The translations under genes were made by a program, and so were the position numbers. Shown piece after piece: positions 36,129 to 43,537 of a stretch of 64,000 nucleotides of DNA; within the stretch, counting starts at the first letter, position 1; every line of letters starts with the position of its first letter. The DNA comes from CAMLIZ01 sp036231905 (GTDB lineage: Bacteria > Pseudomonadota > Gammaproteobacteria > Burkholderiales > Burkholderiaceae_C): contig NZ_JAZARE010000003.1 in the NCBI RefSeq assembly GCF_036231905.1, forward strand, positions 248,001 to 312,000, in the 5' to 3' direction. The notes under the pieces were generated by a model. The model worked only from the letters and a program-made list of their open reading frames with translations, searched no databases and was not told the origin of the DNA.

Positions 36129-36692
36129 CTAGCGTGCCGACTGGGACGCGCGCTCGAGCTCGTCGAGCACCAGCGGGAACTCGGTGAAGCCTTCGCTGGC
36201 AAGGAAGTGGCCGCCGCGCTCCACCATCACGAGCTTGGCGTCCAGGTCCTTCGCCAGGGCCTGGCTCAGTGCTGGCGGCACCCCGGCGTCGTTGGACGAG
36301 GCGATGACGCTTCGGTAGGCCGCCATCGCCGCGAGCTTGGGTGTATCGAGGTCCGGCTTGGCGAAGGCGTCCAGCTGCGGCAGTACCGCCAGCGGCGCAT
36401 TGAAACCTGAGACCAGCACATAACCGCCGATCGCGGCGTCGGCAGGCGCCTGCTCCAGATGCCGCAGCACGGCGATGCAGCCCAGGCTGTGCGCGACGAA
36501 CCAGGTGTGCCGGTCCAGCACCGCGGCCTGGGCCTGCAGCGCCTGCACCCACGCCGTCGGGTCGGGCTCGTGCGGCGAGGGCAGCTCGACCACCGACGCG
36601 CTGTGGCCCTGCGCCTGCAGCGCCTGCTTCAACCAGGGAAACCAATGGTGGGCGGGCGAGGCATCGAAGCCGTGGACGATGTAGACGTGCAT
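36129..36692 (-). CDS. RBBP9/YdeN-type serine hydrolase
   Basis: The protein has 187 residues starting MHVYIVHGFDASPAHHWFPWLK. The alpha/beta-hydrolase triad is visible: Ser69 in FVAHSLGC, an Asp in SSNDAGVP and a His in ERGGHFLA. The size and the early HGFxASPxxHW motif match the RBBP9/YdeN family of small cytoplasmic hydrolases, whose physiological substrates are mostly unknown. It converges on paoC (9-base gap) and is divergent from the GH51 gene across the operator-like repeat at 36720-36740, so it may be co-regulated with GH51. An esterase acting on sugar acetates is possible but unsupported. Confidence 0.85.
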   Translation of the reverse strand: MHVYIVHGFDASPAHHWFPWLKQALQAQGHSASVVELPSPHEPDPTAWVQALQAQAAVLDRHTWFVAHSLGCIAVLRHLEQAPADAAIGGYVLVSGFNAPLAVLPQLDAFAKPDLDTPKLAAMAAYRSVIASSNDAGVPPALSQALAKDLDAKLVMVERGGHFLASEGFTEFPLVLDELERASQSAR

Positions 36693-36719
36693 GTCATCCC
36701 TTTTGCAGATCCACGGATA

Positions 36720-36740
36720 TTAGTTCGAACGGCGCACTAA
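36720..36740. promoter_or_regulatory. Second XylR-like operator, 8-5-8 inverted repeat
   Basis: TTAGTTCG (36720-36727) and CGCACTAA (36733-36740) are inverted repeats matching at 7 of 8 positions around a 5-base spacer. Length, spacing and outer bases (TTAGT...ACTAA) are the same as in the perfect repeat at 9274-9294. It sits 28 bases upstream of the RBBP9-like hydrolase start and 34 bases upstream of the GH51 start. This suggests that the same ROK regulator controls the detached GH51 gene and perhaps the hydrolase. Confidence 0.6.
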
Positions 36741-36774
36741 TTGAAACGATGACACTGCCGTCACCGATCGGACA

Positions 36775-38307
36775 ATGCTGCGCGCAGCATCCATCCTCCT
36801 CCTCGCCATGGCTCCCCTGCTCGGCGCACATGCGGCGCTCCCCATCCAGACCACCTTGTCGGTCTCGCAAGAGGCCGCCGGCCCGCGCATCGAGCCCGAG
36901 GTGTACGGCCACTTCGTCGAGCACCTCGGCACCGGTGTGTACGGTGGCCTGTGGGTTGGCCCCGAATCCACCATCCCCAACACACGCGGCTGGCGCGACG
37001 ACGTGCTGGCCGCGCTGCGCCGCATCCAGGTGCCGGTGGTGCGCTGGCCGGGTGGCTGCTTCGCCGACGACTACGACTGGCGCGACGGCATCGGCCCGCC
37101 GGCCCAGCGCCCGGTGCGCCTGAACAAGGTGTGGGGCCATGTGCCGGACAACAACCGCGTGGGCACGCACGAGTTCATGGACTTCACCGAACTGATCGGC
37201 GCGCAGGCCTACATCGCCGGCAACATGGGCTCGCTGCCACCGCGCTCGATGTCGCAATGGCTGGAGTACATGACCTCCGACAGCCACTCCACCCTGGCCC
37301 AGGAGCGCCGCCGCAACGGCCGCGATGCGCCCTGGCGCGTGAAGTACTTCGGCGTCGGCAACGAGACCTGGGGCTGCGGCGGCCACATGCGAGCCGAATA
37401 CGCAGCCGACCTGCACCGCCAGTACGCCCAGTTCCTGCGCTCACCCGCGCCGGTGGTGAAAGTCGCCTCCGGCGACGGCGAAGGCCGGGACGAGGTCACC
37501 GAGGTGATGATGGCCCGCGCCAAGGACGACATGGACGCACTGAGCCTGCACTACTACACCGTGCCGGGCACCTGGGAGCACAAGGGCAGCGCCACCGGCT
37601 TCGACGCGCAGCGCTGGGCCAGGTCGCTGCAGGTGGCCATGCACCTGGAGGACCGCATCATCGCCACCAGCCGCATCATGGACCGGCATGACCCGCAGAA
37701 GCGCGTGGCCCTGTTCGTCGACGAGTGGGGCATGTGGCACGACCCCGAGCCCGGCACCAACGGCGCCTTCCTGCAGCAGCAGAACACCCTGCGCGACGCG
37801 ATGGTGGCGGCATTGAGCTTCGGCATCTTCCAGCGCCACACCGACCGGGTGAAGATGGCCAACATCGCGCAACTGGCCAACGTGCTGCAGGCCCTGGTGC
37901 TCACCGACGGCGAGAAGATGGTGCTCACGCCCACGTACCACGTGTTCGACATGTACCGGCCGTTCCAGGGTACGACGCCGCTGCAGGCGACGCTCGCCAC
38001 GCCGGACTACCGGCAGGGCGACATCACGCTGCCCGCGGTGCAGGTGTCGGCCGCACGAGCGGCCGACGGTGCCATCCTGCTGGCACTGGTCAACCTCGAT
38101 CCCGTGCGGCCCGCCCGCGTGAGGACCGACCTCGCGGGCCCGGCCACCGGCCGCAGCCTCACGGCCCCGGCGATGGACGCCCACAACAGCTTCGACCGGC
38201 CCGGCACCATCGCTCCCGCGCCCTATGCCGCCACGCCGGTGGGTGGGCGGCTGAGCCTGGACCTGCCCGCGAAGTCGATCGTGGTGGTGTCCGTGCCGGC
38301 GCCCTGA
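36775..38307 (+). CDS. Exported GH51 alpha-L-arabinofuranosidase
   Basis: The protein has 510 residues and begins with a signal peptide (MLRAASILLLAMAPLLGAHA), unusual for a family that is often cytoplasmic. GH51 markers: YGHFVEHLGTGVYGGLWVG, VRWPGGCFADDYDWRDGIGP, acid/base Glu197 in GVGNETWGCGG, nucleophile Glu317 in FVDEWGMWHDP, and LHYYTVPG. A C-terminal beta domain follows from ~residue 400. It would remove alpha-linked arabinofuranose from arabinoxylan or from arabinosylated xyloglucan in the periplasm. A XylR-like repeat lies 34 bases upstream. It converges with the GGDEF/kinase gene, 2 bases apart. Confidence 0.92.
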   Translation: MLRAASILLLAMAPLLGAHAALPIQTTLSVSQEAAGPRIEPEVYGHFVEHLGTGVYGGLWVGPESTIPNTRGWRDDVLAALRRIQVPVVRWPGGCFADDYDWRDGIGPPAQRPVRLNKVWGHVPDNNRVGTHEFMDFTELIGAQAYIAGNMGSLPPRSMSQWLEYMTSDSHSTLAQERRRNGRDAPWRVKYFGVGNETWGCGGHMRAEYAADLHRQYAQFLRSPAPVVKVASGDGEGRDEVTEVMMARAKDDMDALSLHYYTVPGTWEHKGSATGFDAQRWARSLQVAMHLEDRIIATSRIMDRHDPQKRVALFVDEWGMWHDPEPGTNGAFLQQQNTLRDAMVAALSFGIFQRHTDRVKMANIAQLANVLQALVLTDGEKMVLTPTYHVFDMYRPFQGTTPLQATLATPDYRQGDITLPAVQVSAARAADGAILLALVNLDPVRPARVRTDLAGPATGRSLTAPAMDAHNSFDRPGTIAPAPYAATPVGGRLSLDLPAKSIVVVSVPAP

Positions 38308-38309
38308 GC

Positions 38310-39905
38310 CTAGGCGTCCGCGCGTGGGCAGACCGGCAGGCGCACCTCGAACTCGCTGCCGGTGCCGGGCCCGGCGCTGCGGGCTTCGACCGTGCCGCCA
38401 TGGGCCAGCACCAGCTCGCGCACCACGGCCAGGCCGATGCCCAGCCCGCCGGCGTCCGCGCCCACGGTGCGCTCCTCCTGGACGAACAACTCGAAGATGT
38501 TCGGCAAGGCGTCGGCCGAGATGCCAATGCCGTTGTCCCGGATGGTGATGCTCACCTGCCCCTGCGCCTCCACCGCCGCCAGCTCGATGCGGCCGCCGGG
38601 TGGGGTGTACTTCGAGGCGTTGTCCAGCAGGTTGCAGAACACCTGCTCCAACCGCATCGCGTCCCCGTTCACCCGCAGCGTGCCCGCCGGAAGGCGGGCA
38701 TCGACGGTCTGCCGCCGCGCCAGCATGCGCGCGCTGGCCACTTCCACGGAGCGCTCCAGGATGCCGAGCAGCGCCACCTCCGCAGGTTGCAGGCGGAAGC
38801 CGGTGGCGCCGGCACGCGAGCCGTCCAGCAAGTCATCGATCAGGCGCGACATGTGCGCGACCTGGCGGTCGATCACTTCGCCGGCCTTGTGGATGCCCGC
38901 ATCGCCGCCGTGCGCAAGCTTGAGCCAATGGCCCGCCGTGCGGATCGGTGTCAGCGGATTGCGCAGCTCATGCGCCAGCACGGCCAGCGCACGGGCATGG
39001 CGTTCGCGGGCGACTTCCGCCGCATCCAGCAGCTCCTGTGCGCGCAGCGCGGCCACCAGCAGCTTCTCGTTCACCTCACGCAGGTTGTGCATCACGCCGT
39101 GCTGGCGCGATGACAAGCGCGGGGGCGCGGAAACCCCATCCTGCGCGGGTGAGCCATCGACGAACCGATAGCAGTTGCCGCCGGCCCGCTTGGCGTCGTA
39201 CATCGCCTGGTCCGCACGGGCGATGAGGCCGTCCGCGTCTTCACCATCCACCGGCCGCAGCGCAATGCCGATGCTGGCGGACACGGTGAAGGCCTCCCCG
39301 TCCAGCATGATGGGCTCCGCCAGCGCAAGCAGCACCTTCTGCGCGGTGCGGGCGGAGGCGGCCCTGCCGGCCACCTCGGGCAGCAACACCAGGAATTCGT
39401 CGCCGCCCTGCCGCGACACGGTGTCCGACTCGCGCACCGCGGCACGCAGCCGCGCCGCCACGCGACGCAGCACTTCGTCGCCCGCGGCATGCCCCGCGGT
39501 GTCGTTCACCAGCTTGAAGCCGTCCAGGTCGAGGAACAGGATGGCCAGGCAGGCATCGTGGCGGCGCGCCAGGGCCAGCGCACCCCTGAGCCGGTCGGTC
39601 ATGAGCGCACGGTTCGGCGTGTCGGTGAGCGTGTCGAACTGGCTCGACCGGGACACCTCCTCCAGTTCAGCGGTTGCCTCGTTCGCGCGCCGCTCGGCCC
39701 GCATGGTGGCCTGCAGCAGCTGCTCGTTCGCCTCCACCAGCTGCGCGTAGCGAAGGTCGCTGTAGCGCGCCGCCTCCTGCACCATCTCGCGGCGGATCTG
39801 GACGAGCTCACGGCGGATGTCGCCGGTGAGCCGGTCCAGCGTGTCGAGCGCCGACGCGGCCGCATCGAAGTCGTCGGGGCGAGGCGGCTCGGCCGGGCTG
39901 CTCAT
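38310..39905 (-). CDS. GGDEF diguanylate cyclase fused to a histidine kinase
   Basis: The protein has 531 residues, no signal peptide and no membrane segment, so it is cytoplasmic. Residues ~15-85 are helical and probably coiled-coil. The GGDEF domain spans ~88-250 with an intact GGDEF at 167-171, LFLDLDGFKLVND, and an RESD inhibitory-site motif (158-161) at the canonical 5-residue distance. A second coiled linker leads to a HisKA domain (His312 in VLAHELRNPLTP) and a HATPase (NLLDNASKYTPPGG; DNGIGI; GLGIGLAVV). There is no receiver or output domain. Both catalytic modules look functional, so it may link c-di-GMP synthesis with phosphotransfer. It lies 12 bases after the KaiC-like gene. Confidence 0.9.
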   Translation of the reverse strand: MSSPAEPPRPDDFDAAASALDTLDRLTGDIRRELVQIRREMVQEAARYSDLRYAQLVEANEQLLQATMRAERRANEATAELEEVSRSSQFDTLTDTPNRALMTDRLRGALALARRHDACLAILFLDLDGFKLVNDTAGHAAGDEVLRRVAARLRAAVRESDTVSRQGGDEFLVLLPEVAGRAASARTAQKVLLALAEPIMLDGEAFTVSASIGIALRPVDGEDADGLIARADQAMYDAKRAGGNCYRFVDGSPAQDGVSAPPRLSSRQHGVMHNLREVNEKLLVAALRAQELLDAAEVARERHARALAVLAHELRNPLTPIRTAGHWLKLAHGGDAGIHKAGEVIDRQVAHMSRLIDDLLDGSRAGATGFRLQPAEVALLGILERSVEVASARMLARRQTVDARLPAGTLRVNGDAMRLEQVFCNLLDNASKYTPPGGRIELAAVEAQGQVSITIRDNGIGISADALPNIFELFVQEERTVGADAGGLGIGLAVVRELVLAHGGTVEARSAGPGTGSEFEVRLPVCPRADA

Positions 39906-39917
39906 GCGTGTGCCGCT

Positions 39918-41402
39918 TCAGGCCTGGGAGCGCGCGCCGCCCGCCACCGGCCCACCGTTGCGGCGGGGCTGGCCCGCAAGCAAGCCGGTGTGGCCGGCCA
40001 GGCGCTCCCCCAGCTGGATGCCATGTTCATCGATCTGGAACAGGCGCAGCTCGTTGGAATGGGCGCTGCCGCGCAGCTTGACCACCCCCATCACCCGCTC
40101 CAGCCGGCTGTCGATCTCGACATAGCGCTGCACGATGATCGCGTCGGTGAGGAAGGCGGTGCCGTAGGGGCTGAACCGCAGGTCGGAGTAGCGGTCTTCC
40201 AGCTCCGACGTCAGCAGCACGGTGGCGCCGGTGCTCGCCAGCGCGGACACCATGTGCGCCAGCGACTCCCGGAAGTCGTCGCGGAAGGTGGGGGCCAGCG
40301 CCAGCTCGAAGCTGGAGAGCGAATCGACCACCACGCGCCTTGCGCCGCGGCTGCGAACCTGCGCCAGCAACAGCGCCGTGGCTTCGTCGATGGACAGGTC
40401 CGGCGCCGCCGTGGCGATCACGCTGACGGCGCCCTCGTCGACCAGCCGGTTGAGCCGGGCATCGCGCGACCGGCGAGGCCCCTGTTCGAAGCTGGCCACC
40501 ACGCCGTGTTCGCCGAGCCGTGCACCTTCGGCCAGGAAGGAGGTGGCCAGGATGGACTTGCCGGAACCGGAGGGCCCGGCCACCAGCAGCGAGTAGCCTT
40601 GCGGCAGGCCGCCGCCCAGCATGTCGTCCAGCGCGGCGATGCCGGTGCTCACGCGGGCCGCCGGCGCCCCGACCGCCGGTGCCAGCGGCGCCAGCGCCTC
40701 GGCGCGCGCAGGCGCAAACACCTCGATGCCGCCGGAGGTGATGCGAAAGGTGTGCAGGCCGGGCAGCGTGGCCTGGCCGCGCATCTTCATCACCTCCACC
40801 TTGCGCACCACCGAGTTGCGCTGCACGCTCTGGAACATCCACAACAACCCGTCGGAGACGGTGAAGACCGGGTTCGGATCCTTCTCGGTGAAGTACTCGC
40901 CGATCAGGAAGGTGGTGGCCTGCCAGCTGGTCATCAGCATGCCCAGCTGCTGGATGAACTGCTGCAGCCGCGCGTGGCCGCCTTCGCCATGGCTGGCCAG
41001 CGCCACCGAGCGGAAGGAATCCACCACCACCACCGCCGGCGACACGGCGCGCACCTCCTGCTCGATGCGCGCGAGCACGGCGTCCAGGTCACCGCTGGCG
41101 GTGTCGTCCGCCAGGTTGACGAAGCGGACGCACTGGTTGACCTTGTCCGCGTCGAAGAAGTCGAACTGCTGCTGGTAGCGCAGCATCTTCAGCGGCGGCT
41201 CGCCCAGGATGGTGAAGTACAAGGCCGGCGTTGCGGGCGTGGCCAGCGAGAACACGATCTGGTGGGCCAGCGTGGTCTTGCCGCAGCCGGGCGGGCCGGC
41301 GATGAGGTTGAAGGAGTACTCGGGCAGGCCGCCGCCGAGCACCGCGTCGAGGCCGGGTACGCCGGTGCGCAGCCGCCGGATGGTTGCTTTGGAGGTGTTC
41401 AT
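39918..41402 (-). CDS. KaiC-like double-domain ATPase
   Basis: The protein has 494 residues starting MNTSKATIRRLRTGVPGLDAVLGGGLP at the ATG at 41402; the frame to 41630 is an extension. Two RecA/KaiC domains are present: Walker A GPPGCGKTT (~36-44), and Walker A GPSGSGKS in the second half after GIAALDDMLGGGLPQGYSLLVA. Walker B-like stretches are AVVVVDSFRSVAL and RVVVDSLSSF. By hand alignment the KaiC catalytic Glu pairs are altered (LGEPP and FEQGP). The Ser431/Thr432 autophosphorylation positions read Ala/Phe in YGTAFLTDAI. It is thus a KaiC-superfamily signalling ATPase, probably not a clock protein. No KaiA or KaiB is nearby. Its start overlaps the small upstream gene by four bases. Confidence 0.88.
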   Translation of the reverse strand: MNTSKATIRRLRTGVPGLDAVLGGGLPEYSFNLIAGPPGCGKTTLAHQIVFSLATPATPALYFTILGEPPLKMLRYQQQFDFFDADKVNQCVRFVNLADDTASGDLDAVLARIEQEVRAVSPAVVVVDSFRSVALASHGEGGHARLQQFIQQLGMLMTSWQATTFLIGEYFTEKDPNPVFTVSDGLLWMFQSVQRNSVVRKVEVMKMRGQATLPGLHTFRITSGGIEVFAPARAEALAPLAPAVGAPAARVSTGIAALDDMLGGGLPQGYSLLVAGPSGSGKSILATSFLAEGARLGEHGVVASFEQGPRRSRDARLNRLVDEGAVSVIATAAPDLSIDEATALLLAQVRSRGARRVVVDSLSSFELALAPTFRDDFRESLAHMVSALASTGATVLLTSELEDRYSDLRFSPYGTAFLTDAIIVQRYVEIDSRLERVMGVVKLRGSAHSNELRLFQIDEHGIQLGERLAGHTGLLAGQPRRNGGPVAGGARSQA

Positions 41403-41812
41403 GGAAACGGGCCTTGCTCGGCATGGCCGATCGGAGGAACGACCAGCACCGCACCCAGAAGCCGCTGTACGAGCGAAGCTCCGATGAGGCTGGCGAGAAT
41501 GGCTTGGAAGGACTGCAGGAGCTGTTCGTTGGCGGCCTGGGCCTGCTCGGGCGGCTGCCCACGCAGCACGTGCAGCAAGGCCTGGAAGTCGGCACTGCGC
41601 TCCGTGCCTTCGTCGGCAGCGGCCAGCCACGGATGGCCGACGCAGGTAAGGTGAAGCGAGCGCCGGTACAGCGCCACGAAGCCGCCCTGGCCGACGATGG
41701 GCACCAGCGCGGCCTGCACCGCCTTCCAGGTGGCGATCGCCACCTCCGCTACCGAATCGCCGCGCGGCGATTCGGTACGCGCCGACGGTACCGGTGCTGC
41801 GTTGTTGGACAT
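41399..41812 (-). CDS. Unknown protein coupled to the KaiC-like ATPase
   Basis: The protein has 137 residues from the ATG at 41812 (MSNNAAPVPSARTESPRGD); longer starts only add low-complexity residues. I do not recognise the family. It is mainly helical: SVAEVAIATWKAVQAALVPIVGQGGFVALYRRSLHLT, then DFQALLHVLRGQPPEQAQAANEQLLQSFQAILASLIGASLVQRLL with a hydrophobic C-terminus. There is no signal peptide. Its TGA overlaps the KaiC-like ATG (ATGA), so the two are made together and may interact. The 133 bases upstream of its start show no clear promoter. Confidence 0.7.
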   Translation of the reverse strand: MSNNAAPVPSARTESPRGDSVAEVAIATWKAVQAALVPIVGQGGFVALYRRSLHLTCVGHPWLAAADEGTERSADFQALLHVLRGQPPEQAQAANEQLLQSFQAILASLIGASLVQRLLGAVLVVPPIGHAEQGPFP

Positions 41813-41945
41813 GGCTTCATGAAAAGCGGCTGACCAGGGTATCACGGGCCCGCTGGCGCGCCCGCCCGCCCGGAGGTGGGTTGCCGCTTCGCCCGCCGCC
41901 GGCATGGCAGCCGACGGCGCTGCCGTCAAGGGCACTGCGGCCAGC

Positions 41946-42152
41946 TCAAACGCCTGCGGCAAGCGGGCGGTCCGGCGCCGCGCCCGGCGCACGGGCGCGC
42001 AACAGCTGGTCGAGCCGGTTCTCCAGGGACTCGACGTTGCAGAAGGCTTCCAGGTACTTCTCCTGCGGGCCGCTGGCGCGCCACGCCTCCATCTCCGTCT
42101 CGGCCTTGGCGATGCGGCCCTTCAGCACGTCCAGCTCGTCTTCAGCTGTCAT
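41946..42152 (-). CDS. Small coiled-coil protein
   Basis: The protein has 68 residues starting MTAEDELDVLKGRIAKAETEM. Heptad-like charged helices (LKGRIAKAETEMEAWR; NVESLENRLDQLLRAR) suggest a short coiled coil, then a Pro/Ala-rich tail. The family is not recognised. Its ATG overlaps the stop of the small basic protein upstream by four bases, which supports that both are real genes. Confidence 0.55.
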   Translation of the reverse strand: MTAEDELDVLKGRIAKAETEMEAWRASGPQEKYLEAFCNVESLENRLDQLLRARAPGAAPDRPLAAGV

Positions 42153-42298
42153 GAGCGGTCCTTCGCATCCAGCGCCTTCTTGCCACCCGGCACCGTCGGC
42201 CCCGCGGGCACGGGATTCGAGGCCGCCGGCATGGGCGCCGGCCGCGGCTGCTTGGGCTTCCTGGCTTCCTTGTTGCCACGCTGGTGGTCTTTGGACAT
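42149..42298 (-). CDS. Small basic hypothetical protein
   Basis: The protein has 49 residues starting MSKDHQRGNKEARKPKQPRP, rich in Lys, Arg and Pro, probably disordered. GAAAGAG lies a few bases upstream of the ATG. The N-terminal pattern SKDHQRGNKEARKPK is, from memory, typical of short conserved proteins in beta-proteobacteria; no function is known to me. It is translationally coupled (ATGA) to the coiled-coil protein. The 155 bases upstream, up to the mutarotase gene, contain only a GCCGGC-loop-GCCGGC hairpin (42312-42329). Confidence 0.55.
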   Translation of the reverse strand: MSKDHQRGNKEARKPKQPRPAPMPAASNPVPAGPTVPGGKKALDAKDRS

Positions 42299-42453
42299 GA
42301 CGCTCTTTCGCGCCGGCAACAGCGCCGGCTTTGCGTCCAGTCTGGGTTGCCGCGCCGCTGCTGTCTGTGCGCTGCCGTACCGAGCCCGACGCACCGCCGG
42401 TGGGCCGGCCGCTCAGCACGTGCATCACCGGACCGGCGCGCAGGGTGCCCCGC

Positions 42454-42783
42454 TCAGTCGACGTGGAACACGCACTCCATCGCCGCCCAGTGCTCCCCGG
42501 GCGCGCGGCTGGCCAGCGGCCGCTGGCAAGGGCTGCAGAAGGTCCACCAGCGGCGGGTCTCGGGGTCGGCGGCGATGGCGGCCATGTCCGCGTCGTAGTC
42601 GCTGCCGTGGTATTCCCAGTAGCCGAACAACAGGTTCTCCGGCTCGCGCAGGAAGATGCTGTAGTTGCGGATGTGGGAGGCGGCCAGGCGCGCCAGCACC
42701 GCCGGCCACACGGCAGCGTGCAGGTGCTTGTATTCGGCGATGTGTTCCGGCGCAATGCCGATCACCATGCCCATGCGTTGCAT
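42454..42783 (-). CDS. rhaM: L-rhamnose mutarotase family protein
   Basis: The protein has 109 residues from the ATG at 42783 with GAGGA 7 bases upstream. The sequence GIAPEHIAEYKHLHAAVWPAVLARLAASHIRNYSIFLREPENLLFGYWEYHG is characteristic of the RhaM (DUF718) fold, with the conserved His, Tyr and Trp residues. These enzymes interconvert alpha and beta anomers of L-rhamnose; close relatives work on L-fucose. No rhamnose genes are in the window, whereas the GH95 enzyme releases L-fucose, so a fucose role is possible. The gene is divergent from HU. Confidence 0.85.
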   Translation of the reverse strand: MQRMGMVIGIAPEHIAEYKHLHAAVWPAVLARLAASHIRNYSIFLREPENLLFGYWEYHGSDYDADMAAIAADPETRRWWTFCSPCQRPLASRAPGEHWAAMECVFHVD

Positions 42784-42902
42784 CGTGTATTCCTCGTCAG
42801 TAGACAACTCCCGGGGTGATCGCCTCGGCGTGCCTCCACGCACCGCGGAGCATCGAAGGCACAATCGCCCCGCCCGAATGGCGGGCGTCGTTGAGAGATC
42901 GA

Positions 42903-43256
42903 ATGAATCGCGTAGAACTGATTGAACGCATCGCTGCCCAGCACACCCTCAGCAAGGCTGAAGCAGGCCGCGTGCTGGCCACCATCCTGGATGCCGTCGT
43001 GACCACCGTCAAGAAGGGCGGCACGGTGACCTTGCCTGGTTTTGGTTCATTCAAGCAAGTGGCCCGCGGTGCGCGCACCGGCCGCAACCCGTCCACCGGC
43101 GACAAGATCAAGATTGCCGCCGTGAAGCTGCCGAAGTTCACCGCCGGCTCTGCCTTCAAGGCAGCCGTGGATCCGAAGGCCGCAGCGCGCAAGGCCGCCA
43201 AGGCAGCCGCAGCCCCTGCGAAAAAGCCGGCGGCCAAGAAGGCAAAGAAGGCCTGA
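42903..43256 (+). CDS. HU-family nucleoid protein with Lys/Ala-rich tail
   Basis: The protein has 117 residues starting MNRVELIERIAAQHTLSKAEAGRVL; the frame upstream to 42816 is not used. The HU/IHF fold covers residues 1-90 (KKGGTVTLPGFGSFKQVARGARTGRNPSTGDKIKI; LPKFTAGSAFKAAV). A C-terminal tail of AAK/PAKK repeats adds further DNA-binding charge, as in many Burkholderiales HU proteins. A CACAAT -10-like box (42860-42865) and a CCCGCC/GGCGGG hairpin (42869-42885) lie just ahead. Transcription probably ends at the palindrome 43277-43302. Confidence 0.93.
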   Translation: MNRVELIERIAAQHTLSKAEAGRVLATILDAVVTTVKKGGTVTLPGFGSFKQVARGARTGRNPSTGDKIKIAAVKLPKFTAGSAFKAAVDPKAAARKAAKAAAAPAKKPAAKKAKKA

Positions 43257-43276
43257 CCTTGCAGTCCTGACAGCAC

Positions 43277-43302
43277 AAGGGCTTCGGCATGCCGAAGCCC
43301 TT
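43277..43302. terminator. Perfect 26-base palindrome after HU
   Basis: AAGGGCTTCGGC is followed directly by its complement GCCGAAGCCCTT through a central AT, giving a perfect palindrome 21 bases after the HU stop. Only a short TTTGT follows, so it is a moderate intrinsic terminator rightward; the symmetric stem could work in both directions. Confidence 0.65.
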
Positions 43303-43373
43303 TGTCGTTCTGGCGCCCCTGGCGGCTGCGGGACGCGGCCATGCCAACGACCAGGCCACAGAAACCAGGCAAC

Positions 43374-43416
43374 AAAAAAACCCGGTAAACCGTTGGTGGA
43401 CAACGACTTACCGGGT
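43374..43416 (-). terminator. Intrinsic terminator of tRNA-Val (leftward)
   Basis: On the minus strand AACCCGGTAA pairs with TTACCGGGTT and is followed by a run of seven T (plus-strand A-run 43374-43380). The stem begins 9 bases past the encoded CCA end of the tRNA. This is the clearest rho-independent terminator in the window and would also end any relA read-through. Confidence 0.85.
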
Positions 43417-43424
43417 TCCGGTGT

Positions 43425-43501
43425 TGGTAGGCGCGATTGGACTCGAACCAACGACCCCCACCATGTCAAGGTGGTGCTCTAACCAGCTGAGCTACGCGCC
43501 T
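43425..43501 (-). tRNA. tRNA-Val (anticodon GAC)
   Basis: The gene is 77 bases including an encoded CCA. The acceptor stem is AGGCGCG/CGCGCCT, the D-arm GCTC/GAGC, and the anticodon stem CCACC/GGTGG with loop TTGACAT giving anticodon GAC. The variable region is GGGTC and the T-arm GTTGG/CCAAT with loop TTCGAGT. Stem lengths are all canonical. It lies 36 bases downstream of relA on the same strand and has its own extended -10 promoter (43514-43522). Confidence 0.96.
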
Positions 43502-43513
43502 GCGAAGCCTTGC

Positions 43514-43522
43514 AGTATAGCA
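43514..43522 (-). promoter_or_regulatory. Extended -10 promoter for tRNA-Val
   Basis: On the minus strand TGCTATACT is an extended -10 element 12 bases upstream of the mature tRNA 5' end, a normal distance for a short tRNA leader. No good -35 is seen at 16-18 bases, which the extended -10 can partly replace. Confidence 0.5.
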
Positions 43523-43537
43523 GTGATTTGCAGGCGC

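Noticed and set aside
39918..41402. A complete Kai circadian clock
   Set aside because: No KaiA or KaiB is encoded nearby, and the KaiC autophosphorylation and catalytic Glu positions are not conserved by hand alignment, so a clock role is not supported.
42312..42329. GCCGGC-AACAGC-GCCGGC hairpin as a terminator
   Set aside because: GCCGGC is self-complementary and frequent in such GC-rich DNA; there is no T-run.
43190..43253. Ala/Lys-rich repeats at the HU gene end as a DNA repeat or CRISPR-like array
   Set aside because: They encode the known basic tail of beta-proteobacterial HU and lack regular repeat-spacer structure. No CRISPR array is present in the window.
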